DNA of 64,000 nt from NCBI GenBank assembly GCA_029641185.1, contig JAPWGK010000014.1, forward strand, positions 868,001 through 932,000. The letters run 5' to 3'. Positions 34,336 through 46,400 of the stretch are shown in pieces. The translations under genes were made by a program, and so were the position numbers. Position 1 is the first letter of the stretch. Each line of letters opens with the position of its first letter. Source of the stretch: Pseudofabraea citricarpa (taxonomy: Eukaryota; Ascomycota; Leotiomycetes; Helotiales; Dermateaceae). The notes under the pieces are model-generated. The model was given only the letters and a program-made list of their open reading frames with translations, was not told where the DNA came from and searched no databases.

Positions 34336-35745
34336 ATGGAGTCTGTCACCAGAAACCCAAAATTGAGAACTGCATGCGACAGATGCTACGAGCTCAAGGA
34401 ACGATGTCAGCGTGCAACGACCTCCGCTCACTGTGCACGGTGCGAAAGGCTGGGCTTGACTTGTTTAACAGTACGGCCGGTGCGGCCCGTAGGTAGAAGG
34501 ACACATCATAGGAAGGACTTTGTTTCCAGAATGACGTCGGGAAAAGGCAAAAAGCTGGAGAAAAATCAACTTGGTATCGATGCATCTTTGGACGCCCTTC
34601 CCGACTTGCAGCCCGAAGAAAGGGAGCTGTTACTAGTTCTTCTAAGCCAGCCTGAAAGCTTAGATCACTTCGTTGTGTGCTCGAGCTTTCAAGCCGAGCA
34701 GCAACATTCACTAGCTATTCAGCTGCCAGCTGCCCTGCCGTTACTAAAGGATGCTTACCTTGCATGTGCTATTGCGTTGAAGCAGTTTCAATCCGGCTCT
34801 GTAACGGACATGGAAATGAGCACGTGTGTTGGCTATATATCCAAGGCCATGAGCGTGCTACGGTCGCTGCCCATTTCATGTTCACAGGATATAGTTTTAT
34901 GCCACACTCTGGGAAGTTTACTGGCTTTTTCGATATACTCAGCCATCGGTGTGGGAGTTCCAGACATTTGCCGTTACTGTCTCGGCACAACAAACCCAAT
35001 CGTGGGAACAACAATGTCTGATGCATACAAAGACCCGTGGCAGAGTTTTCTGGTCGTACTGGAGACCATGGACTGTCTTGTTCATCGGCGAAAACCGACC
35101 CGAACGATTCAGATACCAGCATTTGGTGTTGACCGCCGCCTCGGTCTCTGTTTACCTCTCTTGCCCTATTACCAAGATCTCTGTGTAATCAGCAATTCAC
35201 TCCTCAACACAACTGATGTGAGCATTCTAGCTCGACTTCAAAAGCAACTAGCTGGCATTCATGCTGCTGTAGAGTCATGGCAGCCATCTCACTCGGATCA
35301 ACTTGTCGACCAGTTTGGTTCGGCAGACATCGTCAACCTTCTTGCGCAAGCCAAGGTGTATCGCCTAGGAGCACTCTTGGTGGGCCACCGGTTGCGATTT
35401 CCATTTGGTTGCGAGGATATTCAAGCCGAAATATGGTCCAAGGAAGCCATGATGGAATTTGAAATGGCAAAACGTGTCACGAAGCGACCACTGCGATTTG
35501 TGACGTTACCATTCATCGTCGCAGCTGTTGAGGTTCGAGATAAGAGCCTACGCTTCAAGACGCTCCAGAATGTGGACGATTATGTCGATCAATATGCTCC
35601 GTCCTTGCAAGAGGCAACCAAGACATTCTTGTCAAGAGTTTGGCATGAGCGAGATCTGAATCTTACCAGTCGTTGGTTTGATTCAATACATAAACCATGT
35701 CCTGTAATGGATTCCATTGATGCAACTTGCTTTAGTAGCTCATAG
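34336..35745 (+). CDS. Zn2Cys6 transcription factor
   Basis: Intronless gene of 469 residues. The start is the first ATG of the open frame. The zinc cluster is near the N-terminus with Cys14, 17, 24, 33, 36 and 43 (CX2CX6CX8CX2CX6C), followed by a basic linker (RPVGRRTHHRKD). The rest is mostly alpha-helical and lacks a clear fungal-specific middle-homology motif; the layout is like short AflR-type or sterigmatocystin-type regulators, a weak resemblance only. Its stop is 49 bp from the stop of the amidase gene on the other strand. Adjacent regulator/catabolic-enzyme pairs are common in fungi, so it may control the amidase; that is inference. Confidence 0.85.
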   Translation: MESVTRNPKLRTACDRCYELKERCQRATTSAHCARCERLGLTCLTVRPVRPVGRRTHHRKDFVSRMTSGKGKKLEKNQLGIDASLDALPDLQPEERELLLVLLSQPESLDHFVVCSSFQAEQQHSLAIQLPAALPLLKDAYLACAIALKQFQSGSVTDMEMSTCVGYISKAMSVLRSLPISCSQDIVLCHTLGSLLAFSIYSAIGVGVPDICRYCLGTTNPIVGTTMSDAYKDPWQSFLVVLETMDCLVHRRKPTRTIQIPAFGVDRRLGLCLPLLPYYQDLCVISNSLLNTTDVSILARLQKQLAGIHAAVESWQPSHSDQLVDQFGSADIVNLLAQAKVYRLGALLVGHRLRFPFGCEDIQAEIWSKEAMMEFEMAKRVTKRPLRFVTLPFIVAAVEVRDKSLRFKTLQNVDDYVDQYAPSLQEATKTFLSRVWHERDLNLTSRWFDSIHKPCPVMDSIDATCFSSS

Positions 35746-35794
35746 ATCTAGAGCAGTTGCGTATGAGAAACAATTTTGGAAATATATCGCTACT

Positions 35795-37583
35795 CTAAAT
35801 TTTATTTATGATCGAGTCCAATACAGCTGCCGCCTTTAGCAAGGCCTCATCCTTGTGCCTATATCCAACAACCTGAATACAAACCGGTGCGTCCTTGTAC
35901 TGTTCCGGGCCGGTATCTATGGAAGCATGTGTCAGCTTGACTCTTACAAATTTGGGAAGAAAGTGGTGCCTACAAAGACTGTAGAGCTGCTCGTCATCCG
36001 GACCGAATTTGGCATTGCTCAAATCGTCAGCGGAGTCTATGTCTCGCACCTGATCTACGGGCATCACAATAGCCGGATAATCGAGATAGTTCCACAGGCC
36101 AGTATATGTCGCTGTCGTCCAGCAATCCAGAGGAACTGCCGTGTGCGGTGCTGGAGGCATTAGAATTACATCTAAATCGTGGTCGCGAAATAGTTTGAGG
36201 TACGTTTTTGCGGCCTCAGCTCGGCGAACGTTCAAGTCAAAAAAGCCCTGCAACGTCGTTCCTGGTACCGATAGAAGGCCAATGGCTTTTAGTGACGGGA
36301 TGACTGGCTCACTTGTTCGCGCGAATTGTTCATAATAGTGCTTTTTCTGTCAGTCTGAAGCTAGTAGGCAAGGGGTCTGGTGGACTCACATGGCTTCCTG
36401 ATAGTGCAAAATAGCTGATGAGGTCTTGGCAGTGCAACTTGACGTCGGGCAGGTTGATAGGAATGATTTGAATGTCGTTATTGTCGCGAAGAAGATCGAC
36501 CGCCTGCTTCAAGCCACGTCTAACTGGCGGTGATGGAGTATAGACACCGTCATTTAGAGCAACACCAATCCGGAGCTTGTTCCTAGGTTTTAGATCTATC
36601 CATGGAACCGAGATTGAGGTGCTGTCATACATCCAAGTGTCTGCTTGGAGTATCGACTTTAGAAAGAGAGAGCAATCCCGGAGTGAGGTCGACATGGGCC
36701 CTGCTGTCGAACGGACACCATCTGTCCCTGGCGGTGTGAGGTCTCGCACACCACCATGAGGAACCATACCTACGCTAGGCCTGAATCCATAGATTCCATT
36801 GCAGACTGATGGCACACGAATGCTGCCACCAATATCCGTCCCAGCTCCGAGAATGCTACCTCGAAGAGCAAGAAGGGCACCTTCGCCTCCTGTACTTCCA
36901 CCGGCAGTGAGGAGTTTGTTGCGAGGGTTCAAAGTTCTTCCAAAAATATTGTTGTCACTATCGCCAGTCATAATTGACTGGGGCAGATTGGTCTTGCAGT
37001 AAAGAACCGCACCCAAGTCAATCAGCATAGCAGCCAGCGCGCTATTGTCCTCTGCTGGCTTGTCCACATAGCAACCCAATCCAGTGGATGTATCGTATCC
37101 ACAAACTTGGTAGCTATCCTTGAGTGAGATTGGTAGCCCAAACAATGGCGGGAGGGCTTTTTCACCAGACTTTGGGTGGTATTCCAGGTCAAGTTTCTTC
37201 GCTCGTTCAATGGCATCGTCGAAGAATATCTCCGTCAGACAATTCGTCTGCCACAGGTTTAAGATTAGCAAGCTTTCTCCAGCAGATGCTAGCGAACTGA
37301 CCAACTGGTGGGCAATGGCAGCCCTTTTGCAAAAGGCTACAGTCACTTGCTCAACCGACCAGACTCCGGCCTTTAGCTTTTCAAGAAGAGCGGTTGCGTC
37401 GTAGTCAGAAGTGATTCTGGATTCGGTTTCGTTTAACAGCCCGCAAGTAAGCGGTATATCCATGACGTTGGTAGCATTGTGAAATCTTTCCGTAGGAACT
37501 CGCCAGTCTTTTGGAATTTTGTCCCATTGCTGAGCTTTTTTATCCGCTGCAATGGCCTGGTAGTTCTTTATCTCTGATAGCAT
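35795..37583 (-). CDS. Amidase (acetamidase/AmdS-like, amidase signature family)
   Basis: Four exons (37583-37302, 37247-36390, 36346-35974, 35916-35795) encode 544 residues, the usual length of fungal acetamidase-like enzymes, which hydrolyse amides to acid and ammonia. The Ser-cisSer-Lys triad is complete: Lys137 in GLPISLKD, Ser212 in the GGSTGGEGALLALRGS signature and Ser236 in GTDIGGSIR. The C-terminal YTGPEQYKDAPVCIQVVGYR block is typical. Introns 1 (54 bp) and 3 (57 bp) are multiples of three without stop codons, so unspliced RNA would still read through. They were called because homologues lack those residues and they have GT-AG ends. Substrate not predictable. Confidence 0.9.
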
Positions 37584-38660
37584 CTTGATCTTGCACGAGT
37601 TGGATTAACAGAAAACAAAGAATAAGTGAAGTTTCTGCTGCTTCTGGATACCATGCAAGCCTGGATTCTTTTAATGCTATTTATCGTCACAGCAAATAAC
37701 CCAAGGCCGTCGAGAGAACCCAATGACCCATGACTGAACTATACTCCGGTTCCGGTTCCGGTTCCGGCTTTAGTCTAGAACAAGGCTGTGCCTTAGATCA
37801 AGTGGATTGATTTCTAGTTGATTATTCGATACCCAGTACTCAAAATGGTAATAGGTCTCAAAGTCCCATTATACTTGGCCTTTAATAGGCCGCCTTGATT
37901 GGAAATCTCGCAGATACAAACTAGTTTTTGAATCCCTGTCCCTAAGCGAGGTTAACAGGGGCCTACTGTTAACCTTCCGGTCAACCTTCCGGCCTATCGT
38001 AACCAGTAAGCATACAACTTGTGCAGAACACCACTGCAGATTTGTTTCCATCTTACTAGCACCCTTTTGTTTTCTCATCCCTGCTAATGCTAGGCTTAAT
38101 CTTCCCTGAAACCTTAGATTGCTTTTACCTATTGTATAATTACAAATTGAATTTCTAAATCTGCTATTCGAGTATAATAAGCGAGATTATAACGTCATGT
38201 AATAACTCGAATAAATCCTTTGGTATTGCACTATCTGCTCTGCCATCGATGGGACTCAGATCGGTAGATGAGTAGCTGGGTAACTTAGCCAATACCTACA
38301 GTTGTCTATTTTTGCCCTTTTTTTCTTTTTCTTTTTCTTTTGCCATCTTGCTCTCGGGCCACCCCCGTTTCGTCAACCTTCTCGTGAAAGGGTCCTTGTT
38401 TGATTACTAACGTGAGATCCGAAGACGGATGTAGAAAATGGGATATATGATTACAATACTTGTAGTACTCGAGATTGGAGTTACCTTGGCTTTGGTCATT
38501 TCGTCAGCCTTTCTTTATACAAGAGGAAAGCAAGGCTAGAGAGACCACCGGTTCGACATCCAACAACTGCAGATACATATAGAGCCTTCTTATTATATTA
38601 TTATAGATCACTTTAAGTTATATATCTCTCTCTCTCTGTTATCTTGCGGCCTAGAAAGCC
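37584..38660. other. Intergenic, 1.1 kb
   Basis: Amidase promoter side, then downstream region of the CorA-like gene. It contains a (CCGGTT) tandem (37746-37768), a perfect inverted repeat (37950-37974) with an adjoining AACCTTCCGG direct repeat, and AT-rich DNA. A GGTTCGACATCC at about 38551 resembles a tRNA B box, but no tRNA fold is apparent. Confidence 0.5.
37950..37974. repeat. Perfect 9-bp inverted repeat
   Basis: GGTTAACAG and its reverse complement CTGTTAACC flank a 7-bp loop (GGGCCTA). Directly after it AACCTTCCGG occurs twice in tandem (37971-37992). It could be a hairpin, an operator or the relic of a small transposon. Confidence 0.7.
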
Positions 38661-41600
38661 TCAAGTCCTCGAGATCTTCCTCCTCGACTGCAAAGCCCGC
38701 TCTCTCATCCAGTCATAGCGATAAGCGACGAGCAGAGCCAGAGCGACAATCAGGCCCGTGAGAGGCAAGGCGGCAGCCCAGAAGACCCACTGGCTCGAGT
38801 TCTGATCGCGGATGTCGACCGTGTTCATGCCCAGGAAGCTCGTCACGAAGCTGAGTGGCAGAAATATGAGAGTGACGACGGTGAAGACCAAGATGGCCTT
38901 CCCGTGATCGTCATCTAATATCTCGACACTCATCTTCGTCTGCGAGATGAGACGCGCGATCTGGCCGTCCAGTTGGTCGATCTCGTCTTGCTGCTTTATT
39001 ATTGCTGTCCGAGTCCGGTACAGGAGTGTGTTCTCGACGGGCCACATGGACCTGCGAGTCTCCGAGGTGACGCGGAAAGTGTGGGGACGGAGAACCTCAT
39101 CGAAGTCCATCAATAAATCCCATTGTTTTGAAAGCGTCTCCTGAATGACCGTGAGCTCCTCGTCCAAGTATGTGAAGTCTCGTAGGAGCCGTTTTCTTGG
39201 ATATTGGCTGACTTGGAAAGCCTATCTCTGTCAGTCGAGGTTTTAAGAAGGTACATGTGTGAATGCTAACAAGTCTTGCCGTGTACTCCTTGTAGATATC
39301 CAACAGGCCCTTGCAATCGACACCGCCTTGCAAGTTGGTCATGACCATGGCGAGGATGTATTGCGGCCCAACGGCTTCATATCGCACACTCTGCGTATAG
39401 TCTTGTGTCCGGAGCATCAGCAGTAAGTCAAGTTTCCCTCTTTCCATTCCAGTCTCGGCACCGTAGCCTACCCAATCTAGATGAGACATTGCATTGCTAA
39501 AGTCATCATCTTGCTCTTGGCCCCAATTTGGCCGGCCCCAGCCCTTGTAATTGTCATTGACGATGTCAAGGACGTGACAGGTGTACACAAGCAATGTCAC
39601 CAACCGTCGAAACCCTTCGACAAATGCTTTCGGTAGACGATATCGTGACTGGTGCGCCTTGTCATTCGTCGATACGCCATCTTGAATCTCCTGGCATTGC
39701 TTATGAACACTGATGATATGGTCATAGCATCGTGCAAGTATTTTCATGTGTTCTGTATAGCGTCTCTTGTCGGTAGAACGATCAAAGCTGTTGATCCAGT
39801 GGCTAGCTTGGCTCATCGGGATTGCTTCGGCACTCTCGTGGGCAGTTTTCTTTGTTAGAAAATGGATCCGCCGTAAATGCTCAGCTGCTGCTTCTTCTGA
39901 TTTGTACGGGACGTTGGCCTTGCACCTAGCACACGTACTGAGTGGGACTGGTGGAGGCTGGAGATTGTTCTTTTTCAGATAGCCTGCCTGTTTACTGATG
40001 TCTTGAATCACCCAGACAGTGTGGCTGTCGTTATTATCAAGAGTTTCTTTACTCATGCAATAATGATTGTGAGATTCTACGATAAGCTACAGAGTTCCAT
40101 TAGCACACAATCATATAGAGTAGATAGGTAGGTCAGCTATACCGTAATAATCCTCTTCATTGCACCATAATATCTCCCAGTAACTTTCGTGGAGTAATTT
40201 GCGGGTACAAAGGCTTCCAAGAGCGCCTTTGATTTATCTGAAAAATCTTTTAACTGCTTCTCGGTGCTTTCGCTATCTTTGCTTGGTCTCAAAAGAGGTA
40301 CAGTTGGGCTACGAGCCGGGTCAATGTCAGCATCCGGCTTAAGCTTGTTATCACTAGCTCGTATACCATCAGTAGCCTGTGCGGTTGGTTCTCCTACTGT
40401 CATCGTTGAGAATAATGCTTCGCGCAATTGAGCTTCTTCCATCTCTTGGAAGAGAGTATGATGGTCGAAATATGCATCGGTCAGAAGTCGGTCGTGTATT
40501 CGTTCGAGAACCTCAGCAAGACTGAGATCCGGATTATGTGCACCATTTGGACTGTTCAAATTCGCTGAAGCCGACTGAGGCTCGGCTTTTTTCTTTTTCG
40601 AGAAGTGTGCACCGCCTGCATCGTTACCCTTGGTTCCATCCTCTACCTCTGTTGCCCCAGTTGGCCACATGAGAATTGGCAATACCGACGGCTTTAATGG
40701 CGCAGCCGTTCGAGATGACGACCCGGATCGTCTGCGTTTGCGTGGTTTATCGTCGTCTGACCTTGCATCAGAAGAGGCAGGCTCAGGAACCGAGCTACTA
40801 GTTTCATTCGGGCCCTGCTTCCCATTTGCCCCTGATGGCAAGACGCTTGAATATAACACACTAGAGTCTGTTCTTGTGATATTAACAGCAGGAATGTCCT
40901 TCTTCTTGCCCTTTTCAGGAACATAGTAGATATCCGAGTCCGTATCGTTTCTCTTCTCCTCGTTTACAACAATTCCATTGCGTGCCAAGTGTCTAGGCCG
41001 CCTGCCTAACGCGCGAGACCGAGACCGAGACCTTGAACGTGGTCTTATGGCAAGTTCTCGATCTCGTTGATGCCGTGCATTCGTTGGGCGACCTCTGGAC
41101 CCCCGTCTCTGTATATCGGGCGGGGAATCTCTTCTTGAGCGAGGGCGGCTTTTTGATCTTCTTTGAATCCTGTTGCGGTGAGAATTCTCTCTTGCATCTT
41201 CTTGTCTGACCTGAATCAATGCCATGCTGCTACCTTCCGGCGGAGCTGCCGTTCTGCCTTTATTCTGACGTTCGTCAAACGACTTGTACTGTATTTGAGC
41301 GCGGGATTTGATAGATCCGGATTCGTCATCTTCGTCTGAAGAATCTTCCTCTTTGAATTTAACGAATAGGTCCAAGAAGGGGGATTGTTCGGCTTCAATC
41401 ACAGATGCCCAGGCTATACCGCTCACGGGCTTTTCGTCCTTTAAAAATATTTCACATTCATCCAGTAGGTAGCCATAACTTCTGAGGCATTGCTTATATA
41501 TAAGATCTGTAAGCTCCTAAAGTAAAGTTTGTTAGTAAAAAATCATCACTCATTCAACCAAAGCAGCTAAGCGAGCCATTGAGGTATTAGGCTATAAATC

Positions 41601-42780
41601 TGCTTTGTAATGGTATACTCACAAACCATGTTTTGCATTGGTCCAAGGAGAAAAAGAATAGTCTTTCAAATGGATCAGTGACTCGAAGAACTGAAGCTCC
41701 AGTCCGTATTGTTGATATGGGCTTGGAAATCTGAATGTTATTACCTAACAATGTTGTCACCGGAGTAGCCGAGTACGTTATCACGGTGTCTAACGCCAAC
41801 ATTAGCCAAAATTGGAAAACCACCCCTTGAAAACTTTCCTGAGCCAAGAATCATAGACCAGACTTGTGGGACGTGTATTGCCTTGCTTGGACCTCCGAGG
41901 GAGCTTTTACTGTGGGTTTTGCAGATGACTTGATCGGCATCTCTAGATTTTGTAGCTTCTAGGTAGTAATACGTTTGCATAAGTGCTCGAGCTGTGTGCA
42001 GATGGACTCCGTCACGTTTCATGAAAGTTGGTGTGCTCTGCAACGAGAAGTAAGGAAAACTAGAGAAGGTGCACGAGCGATCAGGTTTTTGACGATCACT
42101 AATGTCCCTACTATCACACCTAAGAATCATGGGTTCAAGATAGTGACCATGAATAAACTGCTTTTCTCCATTCTCCTGGGCCTGACGAAGAAGTCGAAGT
42201 GCAATTAACACATCATCGCTGTTTAGATCAGGAGTTTGTACCAGGATTTTCTGTGCCACAGATGTCAATTGCAACCGATCCACGTGACATGACTGCTTGA
42301 TCTTACCTGTAGACCTTCAAAGCTCATGTACTCTTCTTGCAGGTGTCTTTTTGTTTAGTTAGATGCACAATTATCCCAATCCTCTTTGAATACTTACATC
42401 CAGCGGATATGTGGTTCATTGGTTGAGCTTTTCAAGTCCATTGTAAGCACGACAGTATCAACACCATTGTCGTCTACATATCCACGGGAAGTCTCAATAC
42501 ACATGATTTCAGGAGGTTCGGCACTAGAAGGCTTCGAGACTGGACTAGGTCGTATATTCGCATGGTTGTCGTCAGCTAATGAGAGGAGGTTGACATCGAT
42601 ACTGAGATGGTTTCCATCACGACCTATCGGAGGTCGATAACGCGATGCACGTTTTCGATCATCAGAGCTTACCGAGCGATAATCAGGGCTTAGTGAGCGA
42701 TACCTTTCGCGACTGCGATAGTAGTTTCTCCCGTAGTACGGCGGCGGGGAAGGCGGGGGAGGCGACCATGCTCGAGACAT
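38661..42780 (-). CDS. CorA-like membrane protein with long SR-rich insert
   Basis: Seven exons (42780-42398, 42346-42307, 42250-41824, 41789-41623, 41516-40143, 40086-39271, 39221-38661) give 1255 residues. The C-terminus has the CorA signature: an amphipathic helix, hydrophobic segment 1 at about 1177-1200 ending FLGMNT (GMN 1200-1202), and segment 2 at about 1215-1238. CorA proteins are Mg2+ channels, but these fungal relatives are of unknown role. The N-terminal half matches the usual extension of such proteins (RWIHLQ, ALMQTYYYLEATKSRDADQ, FFFSLDQCKTWF). Between them is a disordered insert with SR dipeptides (about 451-519) and an acidic patch. A CX2CX14HX4H motif (849-872) precedes the channel part. 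The junction at 41790-41823 would need a 34-bp intron and may instead be a frameshift. Confidence 0.75.
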
Positions 42781-43427
42781 GTTGGTTGATGCTTGCAATT
42801 ATCGTAGCATATGTGTTTCTAAAGAGATTGTGTACCACTTTTACGCAAGTGGAGAAAGGCTGACATGATGTGTCAGCATCTCACCCTACTTCATCTAGCT
42901 ACTTCGTGCACTAATTTAGAATATTTACTTAAAGACCAGAATATTCAGCACTTATAAATTCAGTATTACAAGAGTTAGGGTTTGAAAACACTTGCAGCGA
43001 GTTACTTTTAATAAGTACTAGTTAAAATTAAAAATCGAAAAAATTAAAAAATGTTCATTCATGGTGATTTATATTCTTATCAACTGGATTAATAACTGTG
43101 AAATGAAGCTTTAAAGTACTACCTGTTACTGATTAACTGGTATAATGTATTGTAAATTTAATAACCTCATAGATGCAAGATTGGTCCCTGGCTTGGGTTA
43201 TATATTCAAGTACAGTAAATGCAGCCTCGTCATAGTAAGCCATGCAACTTTAACAGCTATACATAGGGCGAATAAGCACTACCTCCCACCATCAAAGATG
43301 ATCACGATTTACTGCAAGAGAGAAAGGAGAGGCTTTATACTTCACGTTTACCTTTCACGCTTGCGGCGCTTCTCCACTTCTGCGGCAGCTACCGTAGAAA
43401 CTACTGTAACTCGCACGGACGACCGCA
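42781..43427. other. Divergent promoter region, AT-rich
   Basis: Lies between the starts of the CorA-like (-) and NACHT-WD40 (+) genes. The centre (about 42890-43140) is very AT-rich. No N-terminal effector domain exon for the NACHT gene could be recognised here. Confidence 0.5.
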
Positions 43428-46400
43428 ATGTCGGTTCCTACTAAGCAGCTGCCAAGCGGGTCTGGCAAGTATTATCACAACGTCAATATCAGTCATGATG
43501 CCAGAGCCCAGCTTGGGGACATATTTCATTACAATTTCAGTCAGTTCCTTGCAGGTAGCAGAGTAGAATCGAGTCATAAACTAATGCACAACAGGTCAAG
43601 AAGATCCCCTCGGGCGACTCCCTTTCGCATCAGATGCGCCTTTCAACTCCTGGCGCCACGAACACGCCCCTGCGTGCTTCCCCAACACACGCGTCGACCT
43701 TCTGAAAGAGATAGATAACTGGGCCGATGGAACAGATGGACAAGACAAGCCATGCATCTTCTGGCTGAACGGCTTAGCTGGGACAGGAAAGACAACAATC
43801 TCCCATACCATTGCCCGCAAATACAATGAGCAGAAGCGTCTTGGAGCCAGCTTCTTCTTCTCTAGAGAGGGCGGCGACGTGAGCAATGCGAGCAAATTCT
43901 TCACAACTCTAGCAGCACAGCTCGCTATCAACGTGCCATCTCTTCGACCGTTTATCCGTGAGGCAGTTGAAAAGCGGAGTAATATTGGGAGCCTGTTCCT
44001 AGCGGAGCAATGGCATCAGCTTGTTCGTATTCCACTATCAAAGTTGCCAAGCGAATCACATCAATCTTACATTCTTGTCGTTGACGCACTTGATGGGTGT
44101 GCAAATGACAAAGATGTCCAGACTATTCTGCGGCTCCTGGCTGAAGCCCGGCCGTTGACGACGGTACGGCTTCAAGTCTTTCTTACCAGCAGACCCCGGG
44201 TTCCAATTCAATACACTATGCACGGTATCCCACAAGCCGAACACCGCGATTTCATACTCCAAAATATACCGCTGGCGATTGTTAATGATGATATCTTTCG
44301 ATTCCTGGAGTACAAGCTAAGGACAATTAAGCGCGAGGCGAACCTTGAAGCAAACTGGCCTGGCGAAGCGGTTCTGACACAGCTGGTGCACCAATCAAGT
44401 GGCTTATTCTTCTGGGCTGCTGCTGCATTTCGATTCATTGATGAAGGCAAAGACTATGCTAAAGTCAGGCTTGATGAGATTCTTAAGGGCAAGGGCTATA
44501 AAGGCACGCCGGCGCAGCATCTCGACAAAATATATCTCACTGTACTCCAAAGCTCTATACCTGACACCCTCGCAGAATCAGAGAAAGAACAGTCACGTAA
44601 GAGACAAGAAAAAATTCTTGGAAGCATTGCCATTTTATTATCTCCGCTCGCCGCTGCCTCGCTAGGAAAGGTGATTCGCATCTCCAAGTCGGATCTTGAA
44701 CAGACGCTTGAGAAACTGCAGGCTATCATAGAGGTTTCGAAGGATTCTGCTAATTTTGGCCTGCACCACCTCTTTTTTCGTGACTTCCTTCTCAATAACG
44801 ATCGAGCTGGAAATTTCTGGGTAGATGAGAAGAAGGCACACCAGCTATTAGCTGGTGACTGCATAAAGCTTCTGTCCAAGACACTCAAGAAGGATATTTG
44901 CGAATTGTATGCTCCTGGTTATCAAGCTAGCCAAGTTGAGAGCAGCCGTATTCAGAAATATCTTCCGCCTGAAGTCCAGTACGCAAGCCTCTACTGGGTT
45001 CAGCATCTACAATATAGTTGTTCTCAAGCTTACGACGGCGGGGAAGCCCACCGATTTCTGCAGACTCATCTGCTACACTGGCTTGAGGCTCTTGGATGGA
45101 TGGGCAAGACCTCAGAAGGGATTCAAGCAATATTGTCTTTAGAGGCTCACGTTTCGGTAAACTATCTATCTATTGTTTATAATAGTCTAATTAACCTATC
45201 ATTAGGTTGCTAAAAGCCCTAAGTTACACGCTTTCATCTATGATGCAAAGCAGTTTGTCTTATACAACCGATCAATTATTGAAGAAGCGCCTCTTCAATT
45301 ATATTGTCCAGCCCTTATCTTTGCTCCAGAGAGGAGTATTGTTCGGCAAGAATTTAAAGCGTGTATCCCGACTTGGATTCAGAGAATAGGAAGTGTGCAA
45401 GCAGACTGGAATACTTTAAGGGCACTCGAGGGCCACTCTTCCGCGCTCACTTCAGTGGCTTTCTCTCCTGACGGCACAGAACTCCCATGGGACGCTGCCT
45501 CGAGGGTTGTGCTACAGACGCTCAAGGGTTCCTCTTCTGTAGTCACGTCAGTAGCTTTCTCTCCTGACGGCAAGCAGGTCGTGTCTGGCTGTGAGGATAA
45601 TACAGTACGGCTCTGGGACGCTACTACGAGAGCCCTGCTTCAGACGCTCAAAGGCCACTCTGATATCTCTCCTGATGGTAAGCAGGTCTTATCTGGCTCT
45701 GAGGATGAGATGTTACTGCTCTGGGACGTTACCACGAAGGCCGTGGTACAGAAGTTCTACCATAGAACTGGCCTTAATCTCTCTTACGACGTCACGTCAG
45801 TCGCTTTCTCTCCTGACGGCAAGCAGCTCCTGTCTGGCTGTGAGGATAATACAGTACGGCTCTGGGATGCTAATACAGGAGCCTTACTACGGACGCTCAA
45901 GGGCCATACGAGCGATGTCAGTACAGTAGCTTTCTCTCCTGACGGCAAGCAGGTCGCATCTGGTTCTAAGGATAGAAAAGCACAGCTCTGGAACGCTGCT
46001 ACAGGAGAGCTGCTGCAAAAGCTTAGCCACTCTGATTATGTCAGATCAGTAGCCTTCTCTCCCGATAGCAAGCAGTTTGTATCTGGCTCTAAGGATAAGA
46101 CAGTGAAGCTCTGGAATGCTACCACGGGAGACCTAATATGGAAGCTTAATGGCCACTCCAACTATGTTAATTCAGTCGCCTTCTCTCCGGACGGCAAGCT
46201 GATCGTGTCTGGCTCTGATGACAAGACAGTGAAGCTCTGGAACGCTGCGACAGGAAAAGCAGTGCAGACGCTTTCCCACTCTCACTATATCAAGTCAGTT
46301 GCCTTCTCTCCTGACGGCCAGCGGGTCGTATCTGGCTCTAGGGGTAAGATAGTACAGTTCTGGGACGTCACTACAAGAGCTGCGCCACAGAAAGATATCA

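Noticed and set aside
38545..38575. Possible tRNA (GGTTCGACATCC resembles a B box)
   Set aside because: No matching A box or cloverleaf stems at the proper distance could be found.
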